64,000 bases of DNA, from the NCBI GenBank assembly GCA_964409645.1, contig CAYPEK010000005.1, positions 28,661 through 92,660 of the forward strand. The letters run 5' to 3'. Of the stretch, positions 1-8,910 are shown piece after piece. This DNA comes from CAYPEK01 sp964409645 (GTDB taxonomy: Bacteria; UBP15; UBA6099). Below the pieces are notes generated by a model that was not told the origin of the DNA, made no database searches, and saw only the letters and a list, made by a program, of their open reading frames with translations. A program made the translations under genes and the position numbers. The first letter of the stretch is position 1; the number at the start of each line of letters is the position of its first letter.

Positions 1-340
1 TCGTCTTCCATAGCCGCGCCACACCCGATACATATCATGGACCTAGTCCTCCATAATAATTTACTGCATGAAATTCACAGCAACCTCGATATAATTTCGC
101 TGGCAAATCTTCACTTCCATTATACCCACAATACACTCTTCGTAACAACATTTCTTTTACGCAAAACCTATTAGCAAAAAGCTATCGTTGTATGATGCTA
201 CATAGCACTACCATCTTGCAGTACACATCATATTCCATTTTCCTCTTATTCAATCCATTTTGACATTACTAACATTTTTATTGCGACGCGCACCATAACC
301 ATTACAATATACACACAACGACGGGAACGAGGTGGCTCGC
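1..340. other. Intergenic, no gene seen
   Basis: AT-rich stretch before the first gene. I find no supported reading frame and no RNA gene. A TTGACA hexamer sits at 260-265 but no good -10 box lies at the right distance, so I do not call a promoter. The minus-strand frame that overlaps it (250-924) is an antisense shadow of the phosphoesterase gene. Confidence 0.4.
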
Positions 341-1570
341 ATGACGGGAATGGACAGACGTGAATTTCTGAAGCTCGCGGGGGCGACCGCAGGAGTTGCT
401 GCGGCGCAATCCATATTTCCCGGTTGGGTTTTCGCGCAGGAAGGCGGCAAGCCGGTCATCGCCGCATCAGCCGTACGACAGCCAAGCTTTATAGCGCCCG
501 CCATCGTTAAAACCGGCGACGCGATCCCGATGATCGCGCAGGAAGGCGCGCAAATCGCGTCGCTGTGGCTGCAACCCGCCGCCGCTGAAGGAAAGATCGC
601 GCTTAAAATATCCGCCGACAGCAAATCATTTGCGCCCGAATCGACGCCCGCACCCGGCATGTACGATCTTTTTGCGGAAGTCGCGACAAAGGACGGGAAA
701 CGCATCGAGAAGCAGCCGCTCGCAGTGCGTTTTGTCAACGAGTTCAAGCGCGACTTCGTTTTCGGCGTGATCAGCGACGTGCATTTCGGCGACCCGCGCG
801 TCAGGGCGAAAGTCCCCGATTTCGACACACCCGGATACCTAAAAAAAGAAATTGATATTATGAACGAACGCGGCGTCGAGTTCTGCATCTCTTGCGGTGA
901 TTTCTGCTTCATTCCGCCCGGCACAAAAACCGAACTGCTCGATTATGTAGAAACGCTGGCTGCCAACGCGAAATTTCCAATTTTCAGCGTGCCCGGCAAC
1001 CACGACGGCTACGCGACCGGAACTCCCAAGAAAGTCAACTACGATACATTCAAATACTGGTATAGATACTTCGGCTCGTTTTATTATGATTCGTCTTACG
1101 ATGGGATCGAACTGATCGGCATAAACACGTACGACAGGCCGGCGCTCGAACGCAACATTTACGGCGGCAAAGTGGACACAATGGATTGCGGGGCAATGCA
1201 GCCGGAACAACTCGCATGGCTCGAATCCGCGTTGAAGGCCGCCCGCGCGCGCAACAACAACATCATAATGTTCGGCCACCAGAATCCGACCAACACGGTG
1301 ATAGATGTCAACGGCCCGTTCGAGGTGAAACCGTTCACGGAAACCGGTCGCCTCGAATTGATCGAGCTGATGAAAAAATACGATGTCGATGCATTTTTTA
1401 ACGGCCACGTCCACGGAATTTATGAGGAAAAAGTCGGCAACACGAAAGTCATCACAGCGCCGACGACCGGCAGCCTGCCCTTCGGCGACTTCCCACTCGG
1501 ATTCCTAATGGTCACAGTCAAAGACGGCAAAGTCGCATCGTACGAAACAGTCGTGACGGCAAGACTTTAA
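341..1570 (+). CDS. Tat-exported metallophosphoesterase
   Basis: Predicted calcineurin-like phosphoesterase acting outside the cytoplasm. The N-terminus carries a twin-arginine signal (DRREFLK, residues 5-11) followed by an Ala-rich hydrophobic stretch ending near WVFA. The binuclear-metal motifs appear in the family order: D-V-H near residue 145, a GD in SCGDFC, PGNHD near 218, GHQN, and GHVH near 352. About 110 residues between signal and catalytic core look like a small beta domain. I prefer ATG 341 because GAGGTGG lies 6 bases upstream; GTG 332 and ATG 350 are also in frame. The substrate cannot be told from sequence. The gene stands alone and converges on the acyltransferase gene. Confidence 0.85.
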   Translation: MTGMDRREFLKLAGATAGVAAAQSIFPGWVFAQEGGKPVIAASAVRQPSFIAPAIVKTGDAIPMIAQEGAQIASLWLQPAAAEGKIALKISADSKSFAPESTPAPGMYDLFAEVATKDGKRIEKQPLAVRFVNEFKRDFVFGVISDVHFGDPRVRAKVPDFDTPGYLKKEIDIMNERGVEFCISCGDFCFIPPGTKTELLDYVETLAANAKFPIFSVPGNHDGYATGTPKKVNYDTFKYWYRYFGSFYYDSSYDGIELIGINTYDRPALERNIYGGKVDTMDCGAMQPEQLAWLESALKAARARNNNIIMFGHQNPTNTVIDVNGPFEVKPFTETGRLELIELMKKYDVDAFFNGHVHGIYEEKVGNTKVITAPTTGSLPFGDFPLGFLMVTVKDGKVASYETVVTARL

Positions 1571-1602
1571 TTTCGTGTTAACTGAAAGATAAATTCGAGA
1601 AT

Positions 1603-2745
1603 TCAGGCGCGTTTCATCTTCCTCATGCCCATGAGAAAACGCAGAACGCCGATCCGGCGCACCACCTCGTAAGCCGCCATCGTTACGATGAACGACAGCA
1701 CTAGAGTGACTGTGAATTTCACAGGTATTCCCTGATCGAGTTTGATCGCTCGCGCGCCGATGAGGATGATGAAAGTCTGGTGCATGATATAGAATGGTAG
1801 CGCGGCATCCACGGCATACTTCAGAGACTTGTTGGTAAACAGCAACTTACGTGAAGCGACGCCGCACAGCCCGATCACCCAGCACCAGCCGTTGAATGCC
1901 CATATCACCACTGCAAACAGTTTCAATGCAATGCTGTTCACGTCCGGTTTGATTACGAATTCGAGAAGCAGAAATGTCGATGCGATGACTGCGCCGATTA
2001 TCAGCGCAAGCTTCCCATTTCGCGCGGCGGCTTCCCTCAGCCGCACGTCCGAATAAATCATATAGCCGAAAATGAAATACATTATGTAATAGAGAAAATT
2101 TGCCCAGTCGGCGATCAGGTTCTGGTTGCCGCCGGGATAGAACGGCCTCAGGCACAACTCGCTGAACATAAGCGGTATCGCGAGCATGAAAATCCTACCG
2201 CCTTTTGAGAAATATGCCACAAATTTCTCTGCCGTTCCCGCGCTCTTGCCTCGCAGCCTCATGAAAAGCGGCAGCACGATAAGCGAATAAACGAGTAGAT
2301 ACGCCATGAACCAGAGGTGATGCCAGCTCAGATTGCCCTCCGGATACGGCGCGCTGAAAACGTGCGGATAAAAACTCATATACGAGCCGTGGAACTGTCC
2401 CTTCAGTATCCGCTCGGTGTAAACCTGCGGCGGAATGACCACCAGCATCCCGAACAGGAGCGGCACGCCGAGCCGTTGCAGACGCTCCACCGCGTATGCC
2501 TTGCCGGACCTGAAACCGAGCGCGCAGAAAGTGCCGCCGCCCGACAGCAGGAACAAAAGCGGCATGTGCCACATGTTCAGGAACATATTGAAAGCGGTGA
2601 GCCCCGGGCTGAGCACGTCGTTCTTGATGTGAAAATTCCACGTGACGAAAATCATCGCGGTGTGGAACGGGAGCAGGAGCAGGACGGCCGTCACACGCAG
2701 CCAGTCCATGTCGTACAGCCTTGCGGCGCTTTTAATGCTTGTCAT
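1603..2745 (-). CDS. Acyltransferase 3 family membrane protein
   Basis: Integral membrane acyltransferase of the OafA/MdoC type (acyltransferase 3, about 380 aa, the usual size without extra domains). The family signature is at the N-terminus: DMDWLRV, then a first helix containing the conserved His (LLPFHTAM). About ten hydrophobic segments follow. These enzymes move acetyl or other acyl groups across the membrane to surface polysaccharide. The gene starts 3 bases after the stop of the SGNH hydrolase gene (2749-3858), so the two are almost surely cotranscribed. AT3 plus SGNH is the known pairing for polysaccharide O-acylation, often fused in one chain (OafB, OatA). The acceptor glycan is unknown. 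Confidence 0.85.
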   Translation of the reverse strand: MTSIKSAARLYDMDWLRVTAVLLLLPFHTAMIFVTWNFHIKNDVLSPGLTAFNMFLNMWHMPLLFLLSGGGTFCALGFRSGKAYAVERLQRLGVPLLFGMLVVIPPQVYTERILKGQFHGSYMSFYPHVFSAPYPEGNLSWHHLWFMAYLLVYSLIVLPLFMRLRGKSAGTAEKFVAYFSKGGRIFMLAIPLMFSELCLRPFYPGGNQNLIADWANFLYYIMYFIFGYMIYSDVRLREAAARNGKLALIIGAVIASTFLLLEFVIKPDVNSIALKLFAVVIWAFNGWCWVIGLCGVASRKLLFTNKSLKYAVDAALPFYIMHQTFIILIGARAIKLDQGIPVKFTVTLVLSFIVTMAAYEVVRRIGVLRFLMGMRKMKRA

Positions 2746-2748
2746 GGT

Positions 2749-3858
2749 TCACTCTACCGGTGCGGGATTCGCCTTCACAAGGCGCGGGTGCGTTTTCAAA
2801 TATTCATAAAGCTTTTCAGCAACCACTTTGTGGCCGTATTCGTTGAGATGTCCGTTGGGATCGGAGCGCACGGCGCGGTAATCCTGATCTCTCATTCCCG
2901 CGATCAGGTCGAACACCGGAATGCCTCGTTCGACCGCATACCTGTCCACGTCCGAGTATGGATACTCGTTCCGCGAGCGTTCGGCGAAGGGCTTGTCCGT
3001 CATAGGAAAAAACACAATCAGCACATTGAAGCCGTACTTGTCGCTCAGGTCGAGAAGCCTGTCGAGCGACCTGAAAACCTCATCCCTCGACACATTGTAT
3101 TGGTTGCGGCCCGGCTTGTATTTCATTCCCGACAGAATACGGTCGAGCCTGACATTCAAAAACCTCGCGAGAAAAGAATGCTTGCAAAGGGATTCGTTAA
3201 GACGATTCGGAATCGGCAGAGACAAGGGAATAACATACTCTCCGGTATCAACCACAAAAACGCCCTTCCGCGTCGTGTAATAAGGGTGCCTGTCGGAGAA
3301 AAGAAAACTGGTGAAATCATTCATTGTGAATTCGAGAATTACGAGATGCGGTCGAAAAGCAAGACCGTGCCTCTCAAACGCTTCCACTTCCTGATATGTG
3401 CTGTACGAACCGAAAGAAAAGTTCGCAACCACCGCCCCGCTTCCGGCCGGTTCGTCCTTTGCAAGCATATTCTCCAAACGCCACGAAAAGTTTTTCGGCA
3501 GGTCCTCCTTCCGAACCATTCCGTATCCGATCGAATCGCCCAGAAGGACTACTCGCTTCATTCTTTTAAGAACGTCCTTATCAAAAAACCTGTAATAGTA
3601 ATCTCCCAGATTTCGATCCCCTACTCTCGCTGAATTCGCATCTATATCGGGCTCGAAATACACATTCCCGTTAACGCTTTTCACAACCGGGAAATTGACG
3701 CCTTTCTCGTTTACACTCTGCGGTTTTCTGCCGGCCGCAAACAACTTCCAATTCGTGCGCGACAGCGCCCGGATAGCAAACTCGGCTACCATCAATGCCA
3801 CCATCACCGCTGTTGCAACCGTCAAAATGCGTATGAACAGAGCTTTTGCTGTTTTCAT
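2749..3858 (-). CDS. SGNH/GDSL hydrolase with membrane anchor
   Basis: 369 aa with an N-terminal hydrophobic segment (residues about 8-30) that anchors or exports it. The GDSI block with the nucleophile Ser is at 107-110 (VVLLGDSIGYG), the Asn block is TMNDF, and the C-terminal Asp/His pair is in SDPNGHLNEYGH (about 332-343). This is the complete catalytic set of the SGNH family of esterases and acyltransferases. Immediately downstream is the acyltransferase 3 gene (3-base gap). By analogy with AT3-SGNH fusions this protein probably takes the acyl group on the outer face of the membrane and transfers it to a glycan. It follows the GapN-like gene by 56 bases and may share its transcript. Confidence 0.82.
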   Translation of the reverse strand: MKTAKALFIRILTVATAVMVALMVAEFAIRALSRTNWKLFAAGRKPQSVNEKGVNFPVVKSVNGNVYFEPDIDANSARVGDRNLGDYYYRFFDKDVLKRMKRVVLLGDSIGYGMVRKEDLPKNFSWRLENMLAKDEPAGSGAVVANFSFGSYSTYQEVEAFERHGLAFRPHLVILEFTMNDFTSFLFSDRHPYYTTRKGVFVVDTGEYVIPLSLPIPNRLNESLCKHSFLARFLNVRLDRILSGMKYKPGRNQYNVSRDEVFRSLDRLLDLSDKYGFNVLIVFFPMTDKPFAERSRNEYPYSDVDRYAVERGIPVFDLIAGMRDQDYRAVRSDPNGHLNEYGHKVVAEKLYEYLKTHPRLVKANPAPVE

Positions 3859-3914
3859 TTCCGCATAAGTATATCAGATACCGTTTTTCAGCTCGTCAGA
3901 ATCGAGAAATATAT

Positions 3915-5555
3915 TTAGAAAATGAAATCCGTCGAGACGAATTGCGACTTGTGTTCACGCGTGATTCTGGTAAGAATCGCCTTGTTCACGTCCGCGTCTT
4001 TCGCTGCGACAAGCGCGCGGATCGAAAAAACGCGGAGCGCGTCGGAGACGGACAGCGTTCCCTCCGCGGAGTCCTTCCGTCCGGTGAACGGGAACACATC
4101 CGGCCCGCGCTGGCACTGGCTGTTGATGTTCACTCGGCTCACCTGATTCACGAGCGGATCGATCAGGCCGGCGATCACATCCGGATCGTTGCCGAAAATG
4201 CTCACCTGCTGGCCATACTTCGAGTTTATTATGTAATCGAGCGGCTGGCTGATGTCGTCGAACGGGACAACGGGCACTACCGGCCCGAACTGCTCCTCCG
4301 TATAGACCTTCATTTTCGAATTCACCGGATACAATACCGCCGGGTTGAAGAACGTGCCGTTCACAGCGCCGCCAGATTCGTTGACAATCCGCGCCCCATT
4401 ATCTTCGGCGTCGGCAACGAGGCCCGCGAGATACTGCGTCTTTCCCGGCTCAGGCAGCGGCGTAATAAATACTCCGTTCTCCCACGGCATGCCGATCCGC
4501 AGAGAGCCCACCGCCGCGCTGAACTTCGCGAGAAATTCGTCCGCCACTTTCGAATGCACAAACAGTATCTTGAGCGCGGTGCACCGCTGCCCGTTGAATG
4601 AAAGGCTGCCGGTCACGCATTCCTTCACAGTGAGATCGAGGTCCGCGTCCGGAAGTATTATCGCTTCATTCTTAGCGTCGAGCCCGAGCACGCTGCGCAG
4701 CCTATGCGGCGAGGGATGCTGTTTTTTCAGGATATCCGCCACACGGCTCGATCCGATGAACGCGAGCACGTCTATTCCGCCCGATGCCATCAGAGGCGAA
4801 ATTATCCGCGGTCCGTCACCGTAAAGAGTGTTCACAACACCCTTGGGAAAACAGTCGCGGAACAGATCGAGAAGCGGCGAGTATAAAAGGACGCCGTATT
4901 TCGGCGGTTTCAAAATCACCGTGTTGCCCATTATCAACACCGGAATCAGCGTCGTGAATGTCTCATTGAGCGGATAATTGTAAGGCCCCATGCTGAGCAC
5001 AACGCCGAGCGGCGAGCGCCGTATCTGGCCGATCACGCCCTCCTCTATCACGAAACGCGACGAAATGCGGTCGAGTTCCTTCAGCGAGTCGATCGTCTTT
5101 CTGATGTACTCCACCGTGCGGTCGAATTCCTTTTCCGAGTCCGGAAGCGTTTTGCCGATCTCCCACATCAGCAGGTTCACGACTTCCTTCTTCACGCTTT
5201 TCATGCGAAAAAGAAATTCCTCGACATGCTCGATGCGTCCGGCAACCGACATCGTCGGCCACTCCCCACGCCCGTTGTCATACGCGGCGGCGGCAGCCTT
5301 AAGCGCCTCAAGCGACTCCTTCTCGGTCATGAGCGGATACGATCCAAGCAGCTTCGGCGAAACGCCCGAAGAGTCCATCACGCAGACCGGCGAATACACA
5401 TCCTGCATTGGTCCCTTCCATTCGCGAAGCTCGCCATCCATCAGGTACTTTGTCTGGTTCTGCGGAATTATTTCGAGCAATTCCGCAGCTATATCTTTCT
5501 CAAAGGGAAATATCGATTCGATTTTTTGTTTCGCCGTCATTTCCGGGGCTGCCAT
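3915..5555 (-). CDS. GapN-like aldehyde dehydrogenase
   Basis: 546 aa NAD(P)-dependent aldehyde dehydrogenase, closest by eye to non-phosphorylating glyceraldehyde-3-phosphate dehydrogenases: MGPYNYPLNETFTTLIP (about 189-205) and the C-terminal FPFTGRKDSAEGTLSVSDAL block are typical of that group. The catalytic Cys is 325 in FNGQRC. The usual general-base motif ELGGK is replaced by LGLDAKN (about 290-296), so the canonical Glu is not at its normal place. It carries about 40 extra N-terminal residues. A purine-rich GGGGA site precedes the ATG. It lies between a phosphoesterase and an SGNH hydrolase with no metabolic partner nearby. The substrate could be another short aldehyde. Confidence 0.82.
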   Translation of the reverse strand: MAAPEMTAKQKIESIFPFEKDIAAELLEIIPQNQTKYLMDGELREWKGPMQDVYSPVCVMDSSGVSPKLLGSYPLMTEKESLEALKAAAAAYDNGRGEWPTMSVAGRIEHVEEFLFRMKSVKKEVVNLLMWEIGKTLPDSEKEFDRTVEYIRKTIDSLKELDRISSRFVIEEGVIGQIRRSPLGVVLSMGPYNYPLNETFTTLIPVLIMGNTVILKPPKYGVLLYSPLLDLFRDCFPKGVVNTLYGDGPRIISPLMASGGIDVLAFIGSSRVADILKKQHPSPHRLRSVLGLDAKNEAIILPDADLDLTVKECVTGSLSFNGQRCTALKILFVHSKVADEFLAKFSAAVGSLRIGMPWENGVFITPLPEPGKTQYLAGLVADAEDNGARIVNESGGAVNGTFFNPAVLYPVNSKMKVYTEEQFGPVVPVVPFDDISQPLDYIINSKYGQQVSIFGNDPDVIAGLIDPLVNQVSRVNINSQCQRGPDVFPFTGRKDSAEGTLSVSDALRVFSIRALVAAKDADVNKAILTRITREHKSQFVSTDFIF

Positions 5556-5666
5556 ATTTAACTTCCCCTTTCGTTTCGTAATAGTATTATTTTATCAATT
5601 ATATTATGAGCTTCAAACCGCGTGTGCCGGCTCACGCTTAAACCTTACAATAACACCGAAGCTGAT

Positions 5667-7142
5667 CTATAGATTCCTACGACGCGTTTTATGAATACCT
5701 TCTTTTTTAACTTCGGCTTTTTCATGTTCTTGCGTTTTAGCTGAGAACGCAGTTCTTTTCAGCGAAAATTCGCCGCTTTTCTGATTGAATCGAATCACAT
5801 CTATGTGGGATACTTCCGGGACTGATTCACCCATCTTAATTGTTACAATGTTAGCGGAGTAATCGTTTCCGGGTTTTGCCTGCTGGAAATATCGAATTCC
5901 GGCCGCGCCGGTTGACCCGGCGCCTAATAGAATCGTTTTGTCCTTGATTTTGTAAAACGGCCTGTGCTCGTGTCCGAACACGACAAGCATTGAGTGCCCA
6001 GCGATCTTTTCCGCCACTATCGGGTTGTGAACAAGAATCACATCCGGATCAACACCGGCTTGCGCGATGTTGTAAATTATCTTATCCGCCTGTTCGTCCA
6101 GCGCTTTTTTATCTTCTTCGCTGTAAAGCTCTTTCGCGCCGGATGGATCCCCATAACCGGCGAACAGAATTCCTTTCACGCTCGCAGTGGCTCCATCCAG
6201 AACTTGCACCCCGAACTCCGTCGCGAGTTGCGCCACCACATCGGGTGAATCGTGATTACCCGGTATGAAAATATGCGGCGTCTTGAGGCTTTTGAGATTC
6301 TCCACAAATGATAATTCAAGCGGAGTCCCCATGTCCGTAATATCGCCGGTATCGACAATCACATCAGGACGGAATTGCCTGTTAAGTTCCAGAACAAACT
6401 TGGCGCCTATCGGATTGTTGTGGATATCCGAGATGTGAAGCAGCGTGACTGTCGATGTCGCCGCCTCGGCCTCAATTTCCGGAATCGCCAGCGAATCAAA
6501 CTCGCGGTAAAAACTTCCGAGGTCACCCGTGAACTTTTCCAATTCCTTGCTCAATTGCTCTTTATGCGCAAAAGACCTTTGAACGAAATCGATAATCCGC
6601 GGCGCGTTCTCTATCAGGCCCGTGAACTCAAGATTGTTGAACGCGGCCGGATTGTAACTGAAATACGTGGCGTATGAAAGTATGGAAATGGCCGCTGCGC
6701 CGGTTAACGCTCCGGCGGCAATTCTCAATGGCCGTATTTTCGCTCCTAAAGCCGCGCCGATGCTCCCGCCAAGAGCGCCGAGCAGCACTAACTTAAAAAA
6801 ATATTTCTTTGCGAATTTCCGCAGTTTTAGCTCTATCTTTTCCGGAGAGCCGACATGCTCAATAACTCCGTTCACAACTTTCTCAGGATTATCGCTGTTG
6901 ATGTTCGTTATGGAAAACGTGACGGCAACCGGAGTATTGTGCGTGCGGGCATATACAGTCCCGAACGGTTTAAAGTCAAAATTCGTGCTTCCGTGCTTCG
7001 CCGGTTTAAGCCGTAATTGGACATCTATGTCACCGATGCGGGTCTCACCACGCCCCATGAAAGACGCACAAAGTACGGCGCCCACCACAACCGTCAGAAA
7101 AAACAGCACGATGTGAATCGTTTTGAGAATTAGTTTCGGCAC
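5667..7142 (-). CDS. Membrane-anchored metallophosphoesterase
   Basis: 491 aa. One N-terminal membrane helix (residues about 8-28), an approximately 110-residue extracytoplasmic region, two further hydrophobic segments near 130-175 separated by an Arg-rich turn (GAKIRPLR), then a calcineurin-like phosphoesterase domain with all motifs: HISDIHNN, DTGDITD, IPGNHDS, VHNP and FGHEHRP. The tail is basic (KTRRRNL). The N-terminal half has no family I recognise. The domain may act on a lipid or nucleotide phosphate, but nothing in the sequence says which. It precedes the GapN-like gene by 111 bases on the same strand. Confidence 0.8.
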   Translation of the reverse strand: MPKLILKTIHIVLFFLTVVVGAVLCASFMGRGETRIGDIDVQLRLKPAKHGSTNFDFKPFGTVYARTHNTPVAVTFSITNINSDNPEKVVNGVIEHVGSPEKIELKLRKFAKKYFFKLVLLGALGGSIGAALGAKIRPLRIAAGALTGAAAISILSYATYFSYNPAAFNNLEFTGLIENAPRIIDFVQRSFAHKEQLSKELEKFTGDLGSFYREFDSLAIPEIEAEAATSTVTLLHISDIHNNPIGAKFVLELNRQFRPDVIVDTGDITDMGTPLELSFVENLKSLKTPHIFIPGNHDSPDVVAQLATEFGVQVLDGATASVKGILFAGYGDPSGAKELYSEEDKKALDEQADKIIYNIAQAGVDPDVILVHNPIVAEKIAGHSMLVVFGHEHRPFYKIKDKTILLGAGSTGAAGIRYFQQAKPGNDYSANIVTIKMGESVPEVSHIDVIRFNQKSGEFSLKRTAFSAKTQEHEKAEVKKEGIHKTRRRNL

Positions 7143-7223
7143 GTTGTATAACCCCGAATCCGCTTCCGTATATCCCGTAATGATATTAGTTTCTTTCAGG
7201 AATAAAACAAGTAACCTTTATGC

Positions 7224-7373
7224 TCAATTTTTTGAAATATCGCCGAACCCTTTCACCGATATCCACACCTCGACCCGCCGGTTCTCTTCCGCCTCCGCCG
7301 GCGACTTCGAAAGAACCGATGCAACAGGCGCGGACACTATATTACTCTTGTCAATGCCGCATCCCTCGAGCAT
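7224..7373 (-). pseudogene. OmpA C-terminal domain stub
   Basis: A frame too short for standard ORF lists encodes 49 residues that match the end of an OmpA-like peptidoglycan-binding domain: EENRRVEVWISVKG near the end equals the family's conserved xENRRVEx block, and GCGIDKSNI before it fits the preceding helix-strand. There is no N-terminal half. The frame is closed by TAA two codons before its ATG, and upstream DNA belongs to a DUF389 fragment in a different frame. It is therefore a remnant, joined to foreign DNA near 7370-7390, not a working gene. Confidence 0.7.
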
Positions 7374-7671
7374 TCCTTATGTTTTCAGTCCTGTTCATTG
7401 TTGCGATAGCGAACGCGGCGCCGTGAATGGGGTCCATAAGCGGAGAAATCAGCATCGCGCCTACTATTACAGCCGAGGAGTTCATCAGAAGTCCTAAAAG
7501 CGCAATCATGCACACCGCCTGCAGCATCAGAAGATACCCGAGCGTCATCCTGCTGTTTGTTGTAAGCCTCTTCTCTATACGCTCATTATCAACAGGGCCG
7601 ATCAGCTTTGCTTTAAAATGCCTTATCAGCAATGCGCCATGAGCCACCAATCCTTTTGTATCCTCGTCCAT
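7351..7671 (-). pseudogene. Truncated DUF389 membrane protein
   Basis: The conserved core of the DUF389 (uncharacterised hydrophobic domain) family is clear: LLMNSSAVIVGAMLISPLMD, which fits the family pattern NSxAVxIGAMLISPLMxP. Family members continue with several more membrane helices, but here the frame runs into the OmpA stub and stops after about 15 unrelated residues (NRTENIRNARGMRH). I chose ATG 7671 because GGGAG precedes it by 8 bases; an upstream ATG at 7713 is in frame but adds a weak leader. It keeps about 100 residues, too few to form the normal channel-like domain, so I call it a deletion product. Confidence 0.65.
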
Positions 7672-7961
7672 CGCATTACTCCCAACTTGATATATATATG
7701 AGTTAATAAGCAATCATCTGTAATTATAGGTTTTTATTGGAATTAATCACATTCAAGCACTGACGCTCTTAAGCTTTTCAATATTTATTCCTGTTGTGAG
7801 ATTACCTATCAATTGATTATAATGCGAATTTTTCACGAGCTATTCGAGCCCGAACCGCGCGCGACAGAAAGCGGTCGCGTCACGCATATCAAAACAAATC
7901 TCATTCACGGAAATTCGTTGCGCAATCGGAGTAAGTCAGAAACAGGACAATCTAATTTAAA

Positions 7962-8909
7962 TCAGCCTTTGAAAGTCGGGTCCCATTTTTTGAGAGCGGC
8001 AAGAGCCTGTTTGTACGTCGGAAGAGCGGTTACCGCGCCCGGCGCGAGTGTGCTGAGCGACGCGACCGCTGCGCCGAACCGCGCGCATTTCTCAGGCTTC
8101 CATCCGCGCAGAATGCCAAACAGAAAACCGCCCACGTACGCGTCGCCCGCGCCTGTTGTATCGACGCATTTCACCTTGTATGCAGGCACCGCCGTCTTGC
8201 CTTCCGCCGTCGCGATCAGACTGCCCTTCTCGCCCCTCTTGATAACCGCCAGTCCGACGCCGCGTTCGAGAAAGAAATCCGCCATGCGCTCGGGCGTCTT
8301 GCGGCCCGTGATACGCAACGCCTCGGATTCGTTCGCGAAGAATATGTCGCTGTAAGGCAACGCATCCTCGACGAACGAGAGCCAGTTCCCGTTGACGTCC
8401 CACACCGTATCAACCGACGTGATTAGGCCGAGTTTTCGGCCCCGGCGGAGCAGCCGCGCGAGCGGCGCGCCCTTCATGCCCGCGTTCAGAAGAATCCCGC
8501 CGCAATGCAGCAGCCGCGCATCCTTGAACCGTTCGAGCGGGAAGTCGGTATCCTTCAACGCAGCGTTCGCGCCCTGCGTGTGGACGAACGTGCGTTCTCC
8601 GTCTGACGCAACAAGCACGTTCGTGGCCGACGTGCCGAGTTTTTTATCCGTGTGAAGCGCGGAGAGATCGAGTCCCTCGCGCGCGAGCGCGTCCTTGAGA
8701 AAACGGCCCGTGTTGTCGTCGCCGACGCGGCCGACGAGCGCCGTTTCGACGCCGAGGCGGGCGAGCGCGCTGCCCGTGTTCGCCGCGCAGCCGCCGATGC
8801 AGAGATCGATCGTGTCCGCCGATTCGAGAATCCCGCGACGCGGCATTCTGTCCACCGGCCGCACAACTATATCAGCAATCACGATCCCGCCGCAAACAAC
8901 CTCTGCCAT
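7962..8909 (-). CDS. PfkB-family sugar kinase
   Basis: 315 aa, the normal length for a ribokinase/PfkB kinase. The N-terminal signature (GGCAANTGSALARLG), the VGRVGDDNTG block and the C-terminal anion-hole motif DTTGAGDAYVGG with the catalytic Asp are all present. It phosphorylates a sugar or nucleoside with ATP in the cytoplasm; the exact substrate is not evident. It is the last gene of a probable three-gene unit (thrS, TolB-like, kinase), starting 1 base after the TolB-like stop. A hairpin (CGCGAC/GTCGCG, 7860-7879) lies about 80 bases downstream but lacks a U tail for this strand. Confidence 0.87.
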   Translation of the reverse strand: MAEVVCGGIVIADIVVRPVDRMPRRGILESADTIDLCIGGCAANTGSALARLGVETALVGRVGDDNTGRFLKDALAREGLDLSALHTDKKLGTSATNVLVASDGERTFVHTQGANAALKDTDFPLERFKDARLLHCGGILLNAGMKGAPLARLLRRGRKLGLITSVDTVWDVNGNWLSFVEDALPYSDIFFANESEALRITGRKTPERMADFFLERGVGLAVIKRGEKGSLIATAEGKTAVPAYKVKCVDTTGAGDAYVGGFLFGILRGWKPEKCARFGAAVASLSTLAPGAVTALPTYKQALAALKKWDPTFKG

Positions 8910-8910
8910 T

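Noticed and set aside
2317..3633. 438-aa plus-strand frame
   Set aside because: Crosses two real minus-strand genes (acyltransferase and SGNH hydrolase) in antisense.
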